Assembly: GCA_016208495.1 (NCBI GenBank)
Contig: JACQXX010000040.1
Location: 21,786-85,785 of the forward strand
Length of the DNA stretch: 64,000 bases
Direction of reading: 5' to 3'
DNA from: Acidobacteriota bacterium
Lineage (GTDB): Bacteria; Acidobacteriota; Blastocatellia; Chloracidobacteriales; Chloracidobacteriaceae
This document shows positions 24,909 to 39,900 of the stretch, piece by piece. Position 1 is the first letter of the stretch; each line of letters opens with the position of its first letter. The position numbers and the translations under genes were made by a program. Below the pieces are notes generated by a model. That model did no database searches, was not told the DNA's origin, and saw nothing but the letters and a program-made list of their open reading frames with translations.

Positions 24909-27900
24909 ATGTGTGTGAATACTGCCAGGGGATCCGTGTTGCTGAATCGCCGGTCCGTCCTCATCGGACTGTGTGCGTTGATTCAAATTTCCATCCTGTC
25001 AAGCCTGGTGTCTTCGATTGGATTCACCGGTTCAGGTGAGATGTCTCGTTCACATGCTCCACGGGCAGTGACGGCTCAAACGCTGTTTCCGCAAACCCAG
25101 CCTTCTCAAAATGGCACTGGGGTCGGCCCCGCGATTGCCACCACCCGGTTTGACCTGGTTGGGTTAAACATTGCCTCCGGCCCAATCACCCAGTCCGTCC
25201 CGGTCAATACCCCCACGGCGGTCACCACCACCCTCCAGGTACCGGTTGGGAGCAACCCCCAGCAAATTCTGGCGGGACTCAATCCGAATTATCGCATTCG
25301 GGGTGACCTGTCCGGTCCATCCTTTGCCATGCCGCGACCCCTGGAGGCCCGCATCGGCGAACCCCTGCTGATTCCCGTGATGTCCAAAACCGGTGACCAC
25401 CGGGTGCAAAACCTGCGGGTGGTGGATACCAGCCTCCCTGGTGCGCCAGCCGTGGCCCCGGTTTCACCCGACGCGTGCAGCATCACCGTGATTGAGCAAA
25501 TCCTGGTTTCCGAGGTCAAAGTCCGCGAACTCAGCTATGACGAAATTGTCAAAGCCGGAATCCAGGTCACGGATACCAATTATCAATTTTTCAACTTCAC
25601 CCTCGCACTGGCGACCACTTCAACCGCCCAGGACATCAGCATTCCGGTGGCGTTTCCCAATACCCGGATTGCAGATCCCCGCCCACTGATCGGAACACCC
25701 CAGATTCCTCAAAACCAGACCCTCCAGGTGCCGGTGCCGGATGTGCTTCCGGTGATGCTCAAGCCGCTGCCATCTGGCGATTCCGATCCTGATTTCAAAA
25801 ACGGTCTGGGCCCGGATGGTCAATTTCCCGCTCAAATCCCCGGACTGATTGTGTTCCCGGGCCGGGTTGGTTTTTTGAACCAGTTTTTTGAAGCAATTGT
25901 GATTGTGGCCAACGGGGCGCCCGACGGGAGTCCGCTGGTGCTCCGCAACCTGAAAGCCAAAGTTCGCCTGCCAAATAATGGGACGCCGACTGATCCGGCG
26001 GATGATCCGCTCCGGATTGTCGTCACCCAAACCGGAGGCGAAGTGACGGAACTTGAACTCCACGGGCTGGGCGCGGACGAAATCTACGGTACGGCGGATG
26101 ACACACTGTCGTTTGCCCCGAGCCAGTCGGGGCAGGCGGCATTTTTGCTGGAAGGTGTTCGCGAAGGACTCCACACGGTTGCCTTTGACCTGGAAGCCAA
26201 ACTTGATGGGCTTCCCATCGGGGAAGTCACCGTGGCCGGGGAAGTCACGGGGGCGGTTCTGGTCCGGGATGCCAGCTTTGCGGTGACGTTCACCCACCCG
26301 GCGGTGGTGCGGGCCGGCCAGGAATACACGCTGGCGATGACGATGCTCAACACGGGCAGTCGGGACATCCAGGGCGCCATTGCCCAACTTGCCGCAAACT
26401 CCATTTCCGGAGCGGAACTGATCGGAAACGACACCGGATCCAGGGATTTTCCGACCACCATTGGGCGCGGGGCTTCGGGAACGGTGACATGGCGGTTGCG
26501 GGCCAATACGACCGGGCAGGTCACGGCCTCCTATGTCAAAGTCGGGAGCGATGTTTCCGCCGGCCTGACGCTCACGACCGGAGTTGGAGACCGCAACGTT
26601 CCGTTGTCGCCGGATTCACTCATTTTGCCCGAACAGGTGAAGTTCTTGCCCGAAAATGTGGTTGATGCCGCCCGGGCCGTATTAGGCCAGGCGTGGAGCG
26701 TCGCCACCACCCCACGCTACATCCTGCCCGAAGGCGTGCTTCCAATCGAGCGTCAGGTCGTGGTGGATCGGGCGGTTGAATTAGGGGTTGCCGGGTTGCG
26801 GGTTGAATTTGGCGAACCAACGCCGGTTTCATTATTTACGGCACTCAGAGACTGGCTTGGAGAGTTACAAACGATTCCGGATCCTGGTTTGGCTGATGCG
26901 GTGCGGAATACGCCCGCCGGGTATCTCTGGGCCGACCAGCTTGGGGCACAGTTTCGCGCCACGCTGAATTCCAGTTCACAACCCGTCACGCCCGCCGATT
27001 TTTTTCAAACACTGGTTGAAACAGAATCGTCGAGGTCGCCATTGATCTCGGCCCTGATTTCACAGCCGGAAGGTCCGCCGGTGTTCGGGGCTCGATTGAG
27101 TGATGCCACAGGCAACCAGGTCGGATTCGGACCGGCTGAAACCGACCGGTTTGGCGATTTCCCCCAGGGCAGCGCGTTTCAGCTTGCGGAGTATGATGGG
27201 CTTGGGAATCCAACCACCAGTCGCGGGCAATTTCTGCTGGTTTCCAATCCGACCCCTGATGCCTGGAACCTGGAACTGTCAGGCTGGCGAACCGGAACCG
27301 GAGACCTGCGGCTGGCGCTTCCGACCGGGAATAATGCCTATCGCCAGTTCAGTTTTGAAAATATTGCTGTGACACCGGGTGACCGCTATCGGGTTCGGTT
27401 TCTGCCGTTCCAGAGCACGACGCTGGTGCTTGAAAAACTGGTCAATGGCAGCTATCAAACAGTCAGTACCGCCGTCACAAGCATAATCAATGAGCCGCCA
27501 CCACGGGTGGTTGGGGTGGTTCAGGTGACGTCGGAGGTCCTGGCCGGAGGCGATGATTTTGGTCGGGTGATTGGGGTGTTGTTCTCCAAACCGATGAATA
27601 AAGCCGCGACGGTGGCGTTGAGTCGGTACACCATCGGCGGTGGTGAACTGGCTGGTTCAGACCCGGTCCAGCTTGTTGGCCGGCAGGTCAAAGCGACCAG
27701 TGCCCAGATCAATTTCGGCGACCGATTGGCGCTCCTGGCGCTGGATACGCCGGTTGGGCCATACCTTCGGCGGGAGTTGACGGTTCAAAACCTGGTGGAT
27801 GCATCAGGGTTTGAGGTCAGTCCGTCTCCGCAAACGCTTCCGATTCAAATGCGGGTCTCACCCCAGGGAAATCCACCCGGAGGGTATGCCACCGGACGGG

Positions 27901-30900
27901 TGCTCAGTGCCGATGGCACCCCGGTGGCCAATGCCCCAGTGCTCTATTCAACGGTGGATTGTGGCCCTGAGAGTTTTGAATCACGGATGGTACTGGTTGC
28001 GGTGCAGTACACCGATGACCAGGGGCGATATACTTTTGACTACATTCGGAATAGCGCCTGTGGGATTCCTTCAACCTTTGAAGCGACCCATCCGGTGACC
28101 AGTTCCACCAAACGCCTGTCAACTCCGATTGTGTACGACGGACAAAAACTGGGGCTGGATTTTGTCTTTTTGGCGCGGGGGAGAATTCAAGGGCGGGTTT
28201 TGACGGCTGGAGTTCCATCGCCGAGCGCCTTCCTGAAAATTGTTCCGGCGCTGGATGTGGCCGGTACCAAAGTTGTTCAGGCGGATTCACAGGGAAACTA
28301 TGTTGCGGATGACATCCCGGTCGGAAGCGTGTCGGTTCAGGCGGTGGCGTTCGGTACGCCGCCCCAGCCCAACGGCATCGCCAGCGGGTACATTGAAAGC
28401 GCCACCACACCGGCGATAGTCAACGTCAATTTACAGCCATTAAACGGTGTCATCAGCGGGCGGGTGGTCAATCCAAATGGAACCCCAGCTCCTGGATTAC
28501 TGGCGGTCGTGTATAACAGTCCCGGCCAACCCCGGTCGCCACTTGGATTTGCCTATGGGGATGCCGATGGGAATTTCCGGATTACCAAACTTCCCTTGCA
28601 AAAAGTGTATCTGGAAGTGGTGGATTATGTAACCGGGCTGGCGGTTCAGCAGCCGGTGACGCTGTCGCTGTCGCAGTCAACCATCACTGGCGTGGTGTTG
28701 ACCCTGCCGGGGTATGGCACCATCAGCGGACGGGTGGTGGATGACCAAAATATCCCTGTTCCAGGCGTGACGGTACTGGGTGCTGGACGAATTGAAGTCA
28801 CGGACACGGTGGGGAACTATGTCTTGCAAGGCATAACAGCCGGAGTGCTTCAACTCACCAGCCCTGGAAACAGTCAGTTTTTCCCTGGTTCAGTCACGGT
28901 TCAGGTTCAGCCGGGTACGACGGTGACCAATGCCACTCTGGTCGTGCGGCGAAAACCGGCGCCGGGACTGATCCAGGGGTATGTGTATCAGGCGACCGGG
29001 GTAAATGGGACGCCCAGCCCGCTGGGTGGGGTGACGGTTACCTATGACGGCATCAATCCCGGCAGTTATGATGAAGACGGGAACTTTCAACCGTTGACGA
29101 CGGTGACCAATGCCCAGGGATTTTATTCAATGACGAATGTCCCAACCACCGTGGTCCATACCGTCCGGTATGTCAAACGCGACGAAGGGCTGGCGGTCAA
29201 TCTGAAGGTTGAGGTGCCGCCGGGTGCCACCCTCACGCGGGATGTTACGTTCCGCCCAGTCCAGATTCAGGGGCGTGTGTTTCAACCGGATGGTGTCACC
29301 GGAACCGTTGCCCAGGTCAAACTCAAAGCCCCAGGTTTTGATAGCCGTCCGGGGCCGGCCTTTGGTCTTTTTGACCCAAACGCGACCCCGTCATTTACCT
29401 TACAAACTGACAGCGCCGGACAATTTCAAACCGGCAAGCTCAACCCAGGGCCATATTCCGCCTCAACATCAAATGTCTTTTTTCCAGTCAAGGTGTCACG
29501 AAATGGTTTTTTAAGACCTGGTGAAAGTGCCAATTTGACATTTACGCTGGTTGATCAACTGGCTGGAAAACTCCAGGGAACGATCTTTCAGCCAGATGGC
29601 ACGACGCCGGTGGGTGCCGGAGTTCAAGTGACGCTGGGCGGTGGCGGGCTGGCCGATGCGACGGTCCGCACTGACGAGACGGGCCACTATGAATTTGCCG
29701 AAGTCTTCACCGATGGAAATTATGTGCTCACGGCACTTGATCCAGTCACCGGCTTTTCCAACCGGACGCGGGTCGCCATGCGGTACAACCAGGATGCCGC
29801 AGCGGATCTGAGACTGCTTGGAACCGGAAGTCTGCGGGTGACAGTGGTGGATGGTGCTGGAATTCCGGTTTCATCCGGAACCGTCACGCTCACCGGGACG
29901 GCTTATCCCAATACCAGCCGGTTCACAACCATCCCGGACAGTTCCGGAATGGTCCAGTTCGACAATCTGCCGGAAGGCAGCTACACGCTACTGGCCTCGC
30001 GAACCGGCCTGTCCGGACGGGCTTCGGTAACGGTGGTGCGGACCCAGACAGTTGAGACGGTCGTCCAGCTTCAAAACGCGGGAACGGTTGAAGGCCGGGT
30101 CTATTTGCCTGGTGGTCAGACTCCTGTGGGGCTGGCGGATGTCAAACTGGCGCTGGGCGGACGGGTGATTGGGTTTGTGATTACGTCGGATGCCGAAGGG
30201 GAAGTTGGCACCTTCCGGTTTGAAGGCGTTCCCGCCGGAAACTTTACCCTTGATGTCTTTGACAACCGATCAGGCCGAACCGGGAGAGCAACGGGACGGA
30301 TTGTCCAGCAAGGTGAAGTGGTGACCGTTGACGTGGAGTTGATTGCACTTGGGACCGTCACCGGGCAGGTCACCGCCAACGGCACACCGGTTGGTTCGGC
30401 CCTGGTCAGCCTGAGTTCAACCAGCAATGCCGGATTTTCCAATCTGCAAACCACGGCTGATACCGATGGCCGCTTCCGGTTGACCGGAATTCCCGCCGGA
30501 CAATTTCAGGTGCGGGTGGTGAATGGTCCCGGTGGACTGGCTGGATCAACCACAGGTCAGGTTCCAGGTGGGGTGGAGCCGCTCCCCGAAACCGTGGCGG
30601 ATATTGCGTTGACTCCAAGTGCATCGTTAACCGGAACCGTCTATCGGGCGGGCGGAATGGAGCGCGTTCCTGGGGCTGAAGTCACGATCACCGTCAATAA
30701 CCGACAGTTTGGAACCAATGCGGATGAAACCGGGGTGTATCGGCTCGACTGGCTGCCACTTGGAACCGCTTCGGTGCTGGCCGAAGCGCCAACCGGAATT
30801 GATCGTGGCCTGGGAAGTGCTGTTTTGGACACGGCAGGTTCAACCGTGACCACTGACGTGATGCTTGACGGGATTGGAACAATTCGCGGACAGGCGACCG

Positions 30901-33900
30901 CGAACGATGGCAGTCCGTTAAACACTGGAACCGTGACCTTTACCAGCACCAGTGATCGGCCACAGGTGGTGGTGATTGCGACCGTTCAGGCCGATGGAAG
31001 TTATGAATTCCCACAGGTTCCAGCGGGAAGTTTCTCCCTGCGGTTGTCAGTGCCAAATGTGATCCGGGTTGGAACGGCGACGGGAACCGTGACGTCGGGC
31101 GGTATCCTCCCGATTGATTTACAACTGGCCGATGCCGGAAGCGTGCTGGGCCGGGTGAAACGGGCCGATGGCGTGACCAACGCCGCCAATGCCAAAGTCA
31201 CGCTCCGGATGACGAGTGGGGCCAATCCCGGTGTGGTGTTTATTGCCTACACAGGTTTTCAGGGTACGTTCTTGTTGGACGGCATTCCGCTGGGCTCATT
31301 CTCAATCAGGGTGGAAGATGCCCTGACGCAGGGGGTGGCGGTGGTGCCGACCGCATCGCTGGCGACCAATAACCAGACGCTCGATCTTGGGACCTTGACC
31401 CTGGATGTGACGCCAATTCAGGTGCAATCAGTCACTCCAACCGATGGCACCGTCAATGCTCCGCGAACAGGCCCCATCACGATTGCTTTTTCAGAACCGG
31501 CATTGGCCAGCACGGTCAATGGTTCAACCCTGCGGCTCTTGAAAGGCACAACGAATGTGTCAGCCAGTGTGGCCCTGGCTGGTGATGGTCTGTCAGCCAC
31601 GCTCACACCAACCTCGCCGCTTGAAGTTTTGACCACATACACCGTCGTGGTGACGACCGGCGTGACGGATCTGGTCGGGCTGGCGCTTCAGAACGAATTC
31701 CGGTCATCGTTTACCACCCGTGATGACGTTCCACCGACGGTGCAAAGCCTGACCCCGGCGAACAACAGCCGCCAGATTGCATTCAATACCACGATCCAGG
31801 CAGTGTTCAACGAAGCGCTTGATCCAGCTCAGGATCTGGCTGCCGTGCTCCAGTTCACGACCGATGCCGGACAGGCTTTGCCTGGAAATGTGGTGTTGGA
31901 TGGAACGGGCAAAATTCTGACGTTTACCCCAGCCAGTCTGCTTGCGGAAAGCACCTTTTATCGAGCGACGGTCAGCGGTGCCAGAGATCTGGCCGGAAAT
32001 GTGCAAACCGTGGCCGCAAATTCGCGGTTTCTGACGGTTGATACCACGCCGCCAACCATCACTTTATTCACCATTGGGGGGGCTCCGGCGGTTGAGGGAA
32101 TGCAGGTCACCACCGAATTTCCAACCATTTCAGCATCGTTTACTGATGTCAACTCGCCGGTGAGTTACCAGATGTGGTTGGGACAACAAGGCTTCCCGCT
32201 GACTCAGGTGCGAAATGGAGCTGGATCCAGTGTTGCCTATTTCCCAACCCTGGCTTTGAATGAAGGAAATTACACGGTTGAACTCCGGGTCACCGACAGT
32301 GTCGGCAACCAGCAGACCCAGACCATCAATTTCACGATTGTGTTGCTTGGACCGCAAGTTCTGACCGTGACTCCGGCGGATGGCGCGACGGGTGTGTCAC
32401 GAACCCCATCCATCATCATTGAGTTCAACCAACCGCTCAAACAAAGCACCGTCAATTCCAGCACCATCAGGTTGCTCAAGCAATTCACCCCAGTTTCAAC
32501 CGTCATCGCACTGTCTCCTGACCGCCAGACGGTTTCGGTGTCGCCGGTTTCCCAACTTGATCCAGGGACGCTGTATACCATCGAGGTCACCACTGGCGTC
32601 CAGGATGATGACAATCGCCCGCTGGATGCGATTTTCAGAGCCAGCTTTACCACGATTGATAATCAGGCACCAGCCGTGGTGACGGTTTCGCCATCCAATA
32701 ATGCCGTCAATGTGGCGCTCCGTCCGACGATCAGCGTGACATTTGACGAAGCCCTGGCTGCTGGGCAAACCCTGACCGAGATTGTGAAACTGGCGCCCGA
32801 TGACACCCCAACCCAATTTCTTTCATTGACGGCCAGCCTGAGCGGCGATAGCCGAACAATTACCGCTCAACCTACAGTGGATCTGGCTGACAGTACCCGG
32901 TTTGTGGTTACAATCACCGGACAACGGGATGGAACGGGAAATACCCAGACCACGACGTTCACGTCGCGGTTTACGACGCTGGATCAGACCCCACCCGTGG
33001 TTAACCCGCTGAGCATTGACGGCACGATCCAGTTCACCTTACAACCGTTTATCAGTGCTACGTTCTTTGACAATCTGTCAGGCATTGATACCAATCAGGT
33101 CGTGTTGACGCTCGATGGAGTGACCATCACAACTGGGGTCAACATCTTTGGGAATGGCTTGAGTTACACCCCACCAGACCCACTGACGGTTGGGCCGCAT
33201 ACGGTCACGGTGCAGGTCAAAGACCGGGCTGGAAATACGAGTGCTATTCGCTCGGCCACCTTTACGATAGACAATACACCGCCGAACATCACGAGCTTCA
33301 CGATTGACGGCCTGGAAGCGTTTGACGGCATTGAAATCAACAACACACTGCAACCGGAATTTATTATCGCCTACACCGAGGAAGGCAGCCTCAATGAAAG
33401 CCAGTCTTCGCTGGCGATTGGGTTGCAAAGCGAGACACCACAACCCGTTCCAGTGACCTTTGAATTCAACCAGCTTCGCTACCAGCCGCCTTCGCCATTT
33501 GCTTCAGGGGTGTATCGCGTGGTGGCCACACTGGTTGACGGACTGGGCAATACCACCACCCGGAGCATCACGTTTGCCTTGAGTGTTACCGAGCCGGTCA
33601 TCGGCAGCGTTTCGCCCGCCACTGGTTCCCAGCACGGCGGCACCAGCGTGACGTTGCAGGGTTCACGGCTTCTGAATTCAACTGGAACCCCGCCGGTGGT
33701 TCTGGTCGGCAACCGTCCGGCGGTTGTCAAATCGGCGGTTGAAGGCCCTCCCGATCAGGTGGTGATTGTGATTCCAGCCAGTTCGCCTGGAAATGCTCCG
33801 CTTCAGGTCATCAATGACCGGGGGACAGGGTTAGCCGATCCAGGATTTGCCTACACCGCCGACCCGCGCACCCCGTTTGTGACTGAAGCCGACACGCGGC

Positions 33901-36900
33901 TGCTCTGGCATCTCGATGAACCGCAAGACGGGCAGGTCACCCTGGCTGATTCCGGGCCAACTGGACTCTTGACGGCAACGGCCTTTACCAGTTCGGTGGA
34001 AGGCCGCTTTGGCAGCGGACGGACCGCCCCAATCACGGGCGACAGTGAAACCGAGTCGCTGGCACTGGAAAATACCAGTTTCACCCTGGCAACCTGGTTT
34101 AAGGTTGGGGCAATTGATCGTCCATACACGCTTTTCGGCAAGGGAGACCCGTCGGGAAGCGATAGCCTGACGGCCTACACGCTGCAGGTTCTGGCCAATG
34201 GTGGCGTGCGTGGGCAGCTTTTTGATTCGGCTGACACGCTCTGGCAGGTGGAAAGCACCGGAGTTGTCACTACGGATGACCAGTGGCATCAGGCAGTGCT
34301 GACGGTTGACCGGGCAGGAACTATGGTGCGTCTCTCTCTGGATGGCGTCGAGGTTGGATCAGCCAATCAACCGGCAGGATTCGGAAATCTGAGGCTGGTT
34401 GAATCTTATCCAGTCTATGCCGGAGTGGCTGACACCACCGACGATACCGGCAATGAAACCAGTCCCGGTGAATTCCCGGGTATTCTGGATGAAATCAGGG
34501 TTTCTTCAAGCGCGCACACGGGCAGCCGGATTGAGCAATTGTATCAGGGCAGTGCCGGAACCCTCGGCCTCCAGGTGGTTTCGGTGTCGCCCCGGTTTGT
34601 GGTTCGGGGTGAATTGGCAACGGTGCGGGTGATCGGGTACAACCTGGCTGGGGCCACGGTGACGGTGCTGGATCCAGCCGGAACGGCCGTTCAAGTGTCA
34701 TCGAGCCTGACCTCCGCCACCGAAGCCACATTCCAATTCACAATTGATTCCGGCGCACCGCTCGGAACCGCTCAGGTGACAGTTACTTCCGGACAAGGCA
34801 CCTCCACAGTTCCGCTCCTCGTGCTTGATCCAAACCGCAGTCGCCCGCTGGTTGAATCCGATACTGCACTCCTGTGGAATCTGGATGAATCCGGCGACGG
34901 ACAGCTTGACATCCTTGACGCCGGATCGTTTGGCATCACAGGTCAAAGTGGGTTTGCGTCCACGGCCCAACCCGGACGGTTTGAAGGGGGCCGGGCAATG
35001 GCGGACATTACTTCCGGTTCCGCCGGGCCAGTTCAGTTTCCAGCTTCGGATTTCACGGTTGAATGCTGGGTGAAAACCGGTCCAGTTGGACGCCGGTTTG
35101 TACTGGCTGGAAGTTCTCAGTATCAAAGCGGTTATGCGCTCAATGTGTTGCGGTCGGGTGCCGTCCGGGCAGAACTGACCGATTCCGTCGGTTTGATTTG
35201 GAAAGCCCAGGTGTCGCCGTCGGTCTATCACATCACCGACAACCAGTGGCATCAGGTCCTGATGACGGTCAATCAGACGACCGGGCAGCTCTCCTTATAT
35301 ATAGATGGTATGGTGCGAGCCTCCGCGACAAAACCGGTTGGGTTTGGACAACTGTTTCAAACCGGCCAGTTTTTGGCGGGTGTGTCAAGTTCGGTGTATG
35401 ACCCGTTGGATGACGGCCCAACTGAGTTTCCAGGTACGCTGGATGCCATTCGGGTGTCATCAACGGCCCGTTCGGCAGAAAGCATTCAGGAACTCTTTGA
35501 TGGAACGTCACCACTCCGGGTCGTGACGATTTCCGCCCGTGAAATCAACCGCGACAAGACCGGTCAGACCACGGCCAGCACTCAGGTAACCCTGGTTGGG
35601 ACCAATCTGGATGGCATCACCGCCGACATCGTGCGAAATAGCACCTCGATTGGAACCGCCACGGTTGATAGTGCCACCTACAACCAGGCGCAGGTCACGC
35701 TGTCCATTCCGCCAAATACCACCCTGGGACCGGCCAATCTGGTGTTGAGCAAGGCCGGGCAAATTGACAGCCTGGTGCCGGTCTTCATCGTCGAGCATCG
35801 TCCGTTTGAAGTTGACGCCACTACCCGGCTGCTCTGGCATTTGGACGAAACCGACAATGGCAATCTCCAGCTCCAGGATGCTGGTCCATATAATCTTTCT
35901 GGGTACACCAGTTATGATTCGCGAGCTGTTCCGGGACGGTTTGCTGGTGGAAGACGGTTGGCGGGAATTTCGGCAGGTGCGTTCAACGGTGAATTTTCAT
36001 TCGGGTCAGGTGCTTTCACAATTGAAGGCTGGGTCAAAACTTCGCCAGTTTCAAGAAGTTACACGTTGTTGGGGCTGGGAGATTCGCCAAATCAAACCAA
36101 ACTGCAGCTTCTGCCGACCGGAACACTCATCGCTTCGCACCAGCTCTCCACGACCAACCCGGTTCAACTTGAACTTCGCCGGAGTGCCTGTCAGATTGAC
36201 GATGGGAACTGGCATTCCCTGGCGCTGGTGACGGATGTTACCAATGGCCGGTTGACGTTGTTTGTGGATGGCGTCGAGCGCGCCACGACGAGCATGCCGG
36301 GTCAGCCGGTGACACCTGATTTCTTTTCACTGGTGGCTGGAAGTGCCAGCACTGATGACACCAGTGGAACAACGGGCCCCGAAAGCTTCCCTGGCATTCT
36401 CGATGAAATTCGGATTTCGGATGGTGGTCGTTCAGCGGCTGAAATTGCGGCGGTTGTTTTTGGGCCGGATTCACCGCCAGTCGTTTCTCCGGTTGTTTTT
36501 TCAGTGACGGAACCGGTTTTGACCCGAGGCGGTACGACCGTGATCGGGTTGAATGGTGCTGGACTGACCAGTGCCACGCTGACCACCAGTCAAAATGGAA
36601 TCACGGTGACGGTTCAATCCACTTCGGCTTCGCGACTGGATGCCGAAATTTCAGTTGGCGCCACCGTGCCGCGTGGTCCAGTGACGTTTACCCTGACAAC
36701 TCCGGCTGGAACGACCAGCGTGACACTGCTGGTGGCTACTCAGCAGCCGTTTGCCGATGCCGAATCTGACACCGTGCTTCTGTGGCATCTGGACGAACCC
36801 GGAGAAGGACAACGCCGGCTCTATGACAGCGGATTGATTGGCATTGATGGATTTTCAAGCGGAAACTCCCGATCAGTCGGTGGACGCTTTGGAACTGGAC

Positions 36901-39900
36901 GGACCAAACCTGGGGCGTCCAGCATTCGAGTCGCCGATCAGCTCGACGTTGTGTCTTCTGGATTTACCCTGGAAACCTGGATCAAAACCAATCCGGTTGG
37001 CCAGACTTATACCTTGCTTGGAAAAGGAGCCACCACCGGGGAAGACTCACAAACAGCGTACGTCCTGCAGTTGCTTCCGTCCGGATTGATTCGGGCACAG
37101 CTTTTTGATGAAAACGGGCTGGAATGGCGGGCCGAGGTGCCAGCTTCAACCGTGGATGTAACCGACAACATCTGGCATTTCCTGGCTGTGACAGTTGACC
37201 GTTCTGGAAATCAACTCCGGCTGTATGTGGATGGAACGGAACGGGTTGCAGTTGCAATGCCGGGTGGATTCGGCACCCTTCGGACGACAGCGAATGAGTT
37301 CTTTGCTGGAACCTGGGATCAGGCAGAGCCGGTCACGTTCGGTGGTCCACCGGAATTTCCTGGAACGCTGGATGAAATCCGGGTGTCGGACATTGCCCGC
37401 ACCGCACAGGAGATTTCCAACACCTGGCTGGGAACAGACCCGCCGTCCGGTGGCACCCAGTTGAGTATCACGTCACTTTCACCTGATTTCCTCACGATTG
37501 GCGAAGAAACCGTCATTCGGGCCACGGGTGCCAATTTGGAAAATGCCGGTGTTACCGCAACTGATGGTGTCGGGAATCCACTTCCAGTCGAGGTGCTCAC
37601 CACCACCGCCACCGAAATCCAGTTCAAAATCACACCGGCGAATGGAACCGCCATTGGAATGGCTGACGTGGTGATTTCATCACCAGCCGGTTCGGTCACT
37701 CGCAATTTGCGGCTGGTGGATGTGACCCGGATTCGTCCAGCGGTTGAGTCGGATACCGTGCTCCTCTGGCGGCTGGATGAACCAACAAATGGGTATCTCC
37801 AGGTGGAAGACATTTCGCCAAATGGAATTCGGGCCCAAACCAGCGCGTCATCCGAAGCCGTTTCCGGACGGTTTGCAGGTGGTCGGTCAAAAGCTGATAT
37901 CTCAGCCGATTCAAATCCGATCCTGGCGCCTGGATCATCGAGTTTCACACTCGATTTCTGGGTCAAAACCCCATCGGTTTCCACTCCGGCACTGCTGGCT
38001 GGGGTTGGAACGCCATCGGGCTACTTCGGAGGTTCAAATTTCAGTCTGGCCTATGGCGTGGAATTGCTGCCAACAGGCAGTTTGCGGGCCGTAGTGACTG
38101 ACCAGAGCCAGAAAGCGATGGTGGCAACATTGTTCCCAACCACCTATCAGGTCGCTGATGATCAATGGCATCAGGTAGTGCTGGTGATGGATCGTCAAGC
38201 CAGTCGTCTCAGTCTGGTGGTGGACGGAGCTGAACGCGCCTTTACCCCGATTCCATCTGGGTTTGGGCCGGTTGAACCTGAAAATTCGCTGGTGATCCGC
38301 CCACTTGGCGGGTCTCAGGTGACTGGTGAAACGGTCTTCCTCCAGATCGGCCCCTTTGTTGGAGCGATAGACGAAGTCAGGATTTCCTCCACCGCTCATC
38401 CGCTGTCACGGGTGCAAAGTGATTTTCAAGGCACGAGCCCATACCGGCTGACATCATTTGGAGTGCCTGATTTACAACGAACCCAAAGTGGCGGAAATGC
38501 CATAACCCAACTCACCGTGGAAGGCTATGACCTGACCGGGTTGACTGCCGAAGTCAGGCGCGCCGGCCAAGCTTTTGGTGCGACAACTTCAGTCACTTCA
38601 GTTGGATACCGACAGGCACAGGTCGAAATCACGGTGCCTCCGGCCACCACACTGGGACCAGCCCAACTGGTGCTGTCAAAAGCCGGGTTTGCCGACACGG
38701 TTTTTGACATCGCGGTTATTGAGCCGGCGGCTCCGGCGGTGGAACCTGAAACGTTGTTGCTGTGGCAGCTTGATGAACCCGGCACCGGTCAGGTGACCCT
38801 GTTTGATGGCGGACCACTGGGATTGCCGGGAACGACGGCCACGGCTTCGGTGGCGGAGTCAGGTCGGTTTGGGTCAGGTCGGTCACTGGCCAGAATCACG
38901 GCTGTGGCCAATGCCCGCGAACTCGAATTTGGTACCACCAGCTTTACCCTGGACACCTGGGTCAAGACCGGTCCGCTGGCAACTGATTACACGCTGGTTG
39001 GCAAGGGACGGGAATTTTCGGCCACCTTCAACACTGAATTGAACCTTCGGGTGACCAGTCTTGGGAAACTGGCGGGTGAAGTTGTTGATCAGGCTGGTGT
39101 TGTCTGGCAATCGGAAACCACGCTGGCTGATGGTCGGATCACGGACAACCAGTGGCATCACGTCACGATGGTGGTGGATCGGCAGGCAAACCAGTTGCGG
39201 CTGTATATTGATGGCGAACTGCGATCAGAAACGGCGATGCCTGACGGGTTTGGCAGCCTGCGCCTGGCAGGGTATCCCGTCTTTGCCGGGTTCTATCGTG
39301 GGTCACTCCCGTTTGGTGAACCACAGGAATTTCCAGGCATTCTGGATGGCATTCGGATTTCCTCCGGGGTGCGGAGCGCTGCCCGGATTGCCCAGGATTA
39401 CATTGGGTCGGATGATCCACCGCCAGCCACCACGCTTTCAGTCAACAAGGTGCTGCCAGCCTATGTCCATCGTGGGGCAACGACCGCGCTTTCAGTGCGA
39501 GGGTTTGGTTTGGAAGGAGCAACCGTCAGTTTTGCTGATTCGGAACTTTCCGCCACGGTGACCCAATCAACCGCCGCCCGGCTGGAACTCAATGTCACGG
39601 CGACTGGAAGTGCAACCCTTGGAACGGTTCAGATGACAATCACCGCCGCCAACAGCCAGACGACGACGGTTCCGGTGACGGTGGTCAATCAGCAGCCGTT
39701 TGCGGACGCAACGGCCAGTTCACTGCTCCTGTGGCATCTCAACGAAACCTTCACCGGCTCCGGCACGGTTGTCAGTACCGCCACTGGAACGCCGGTCAAC
39801 GGCTCCGCCTCATTTAATTCCCGACCTGCCACTGGACGCTTTAACGGAGGCCGGGAACTGGCCCGGATTCAGGTCTCCAACGATTTCGGACGCCTGACGA

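Noticed and set aside
25620..26387. 255-codon minus-strand frame within the LamG gene
   Set aside because: Antisense shadow rich in His, Arg and Gly, with no domain.
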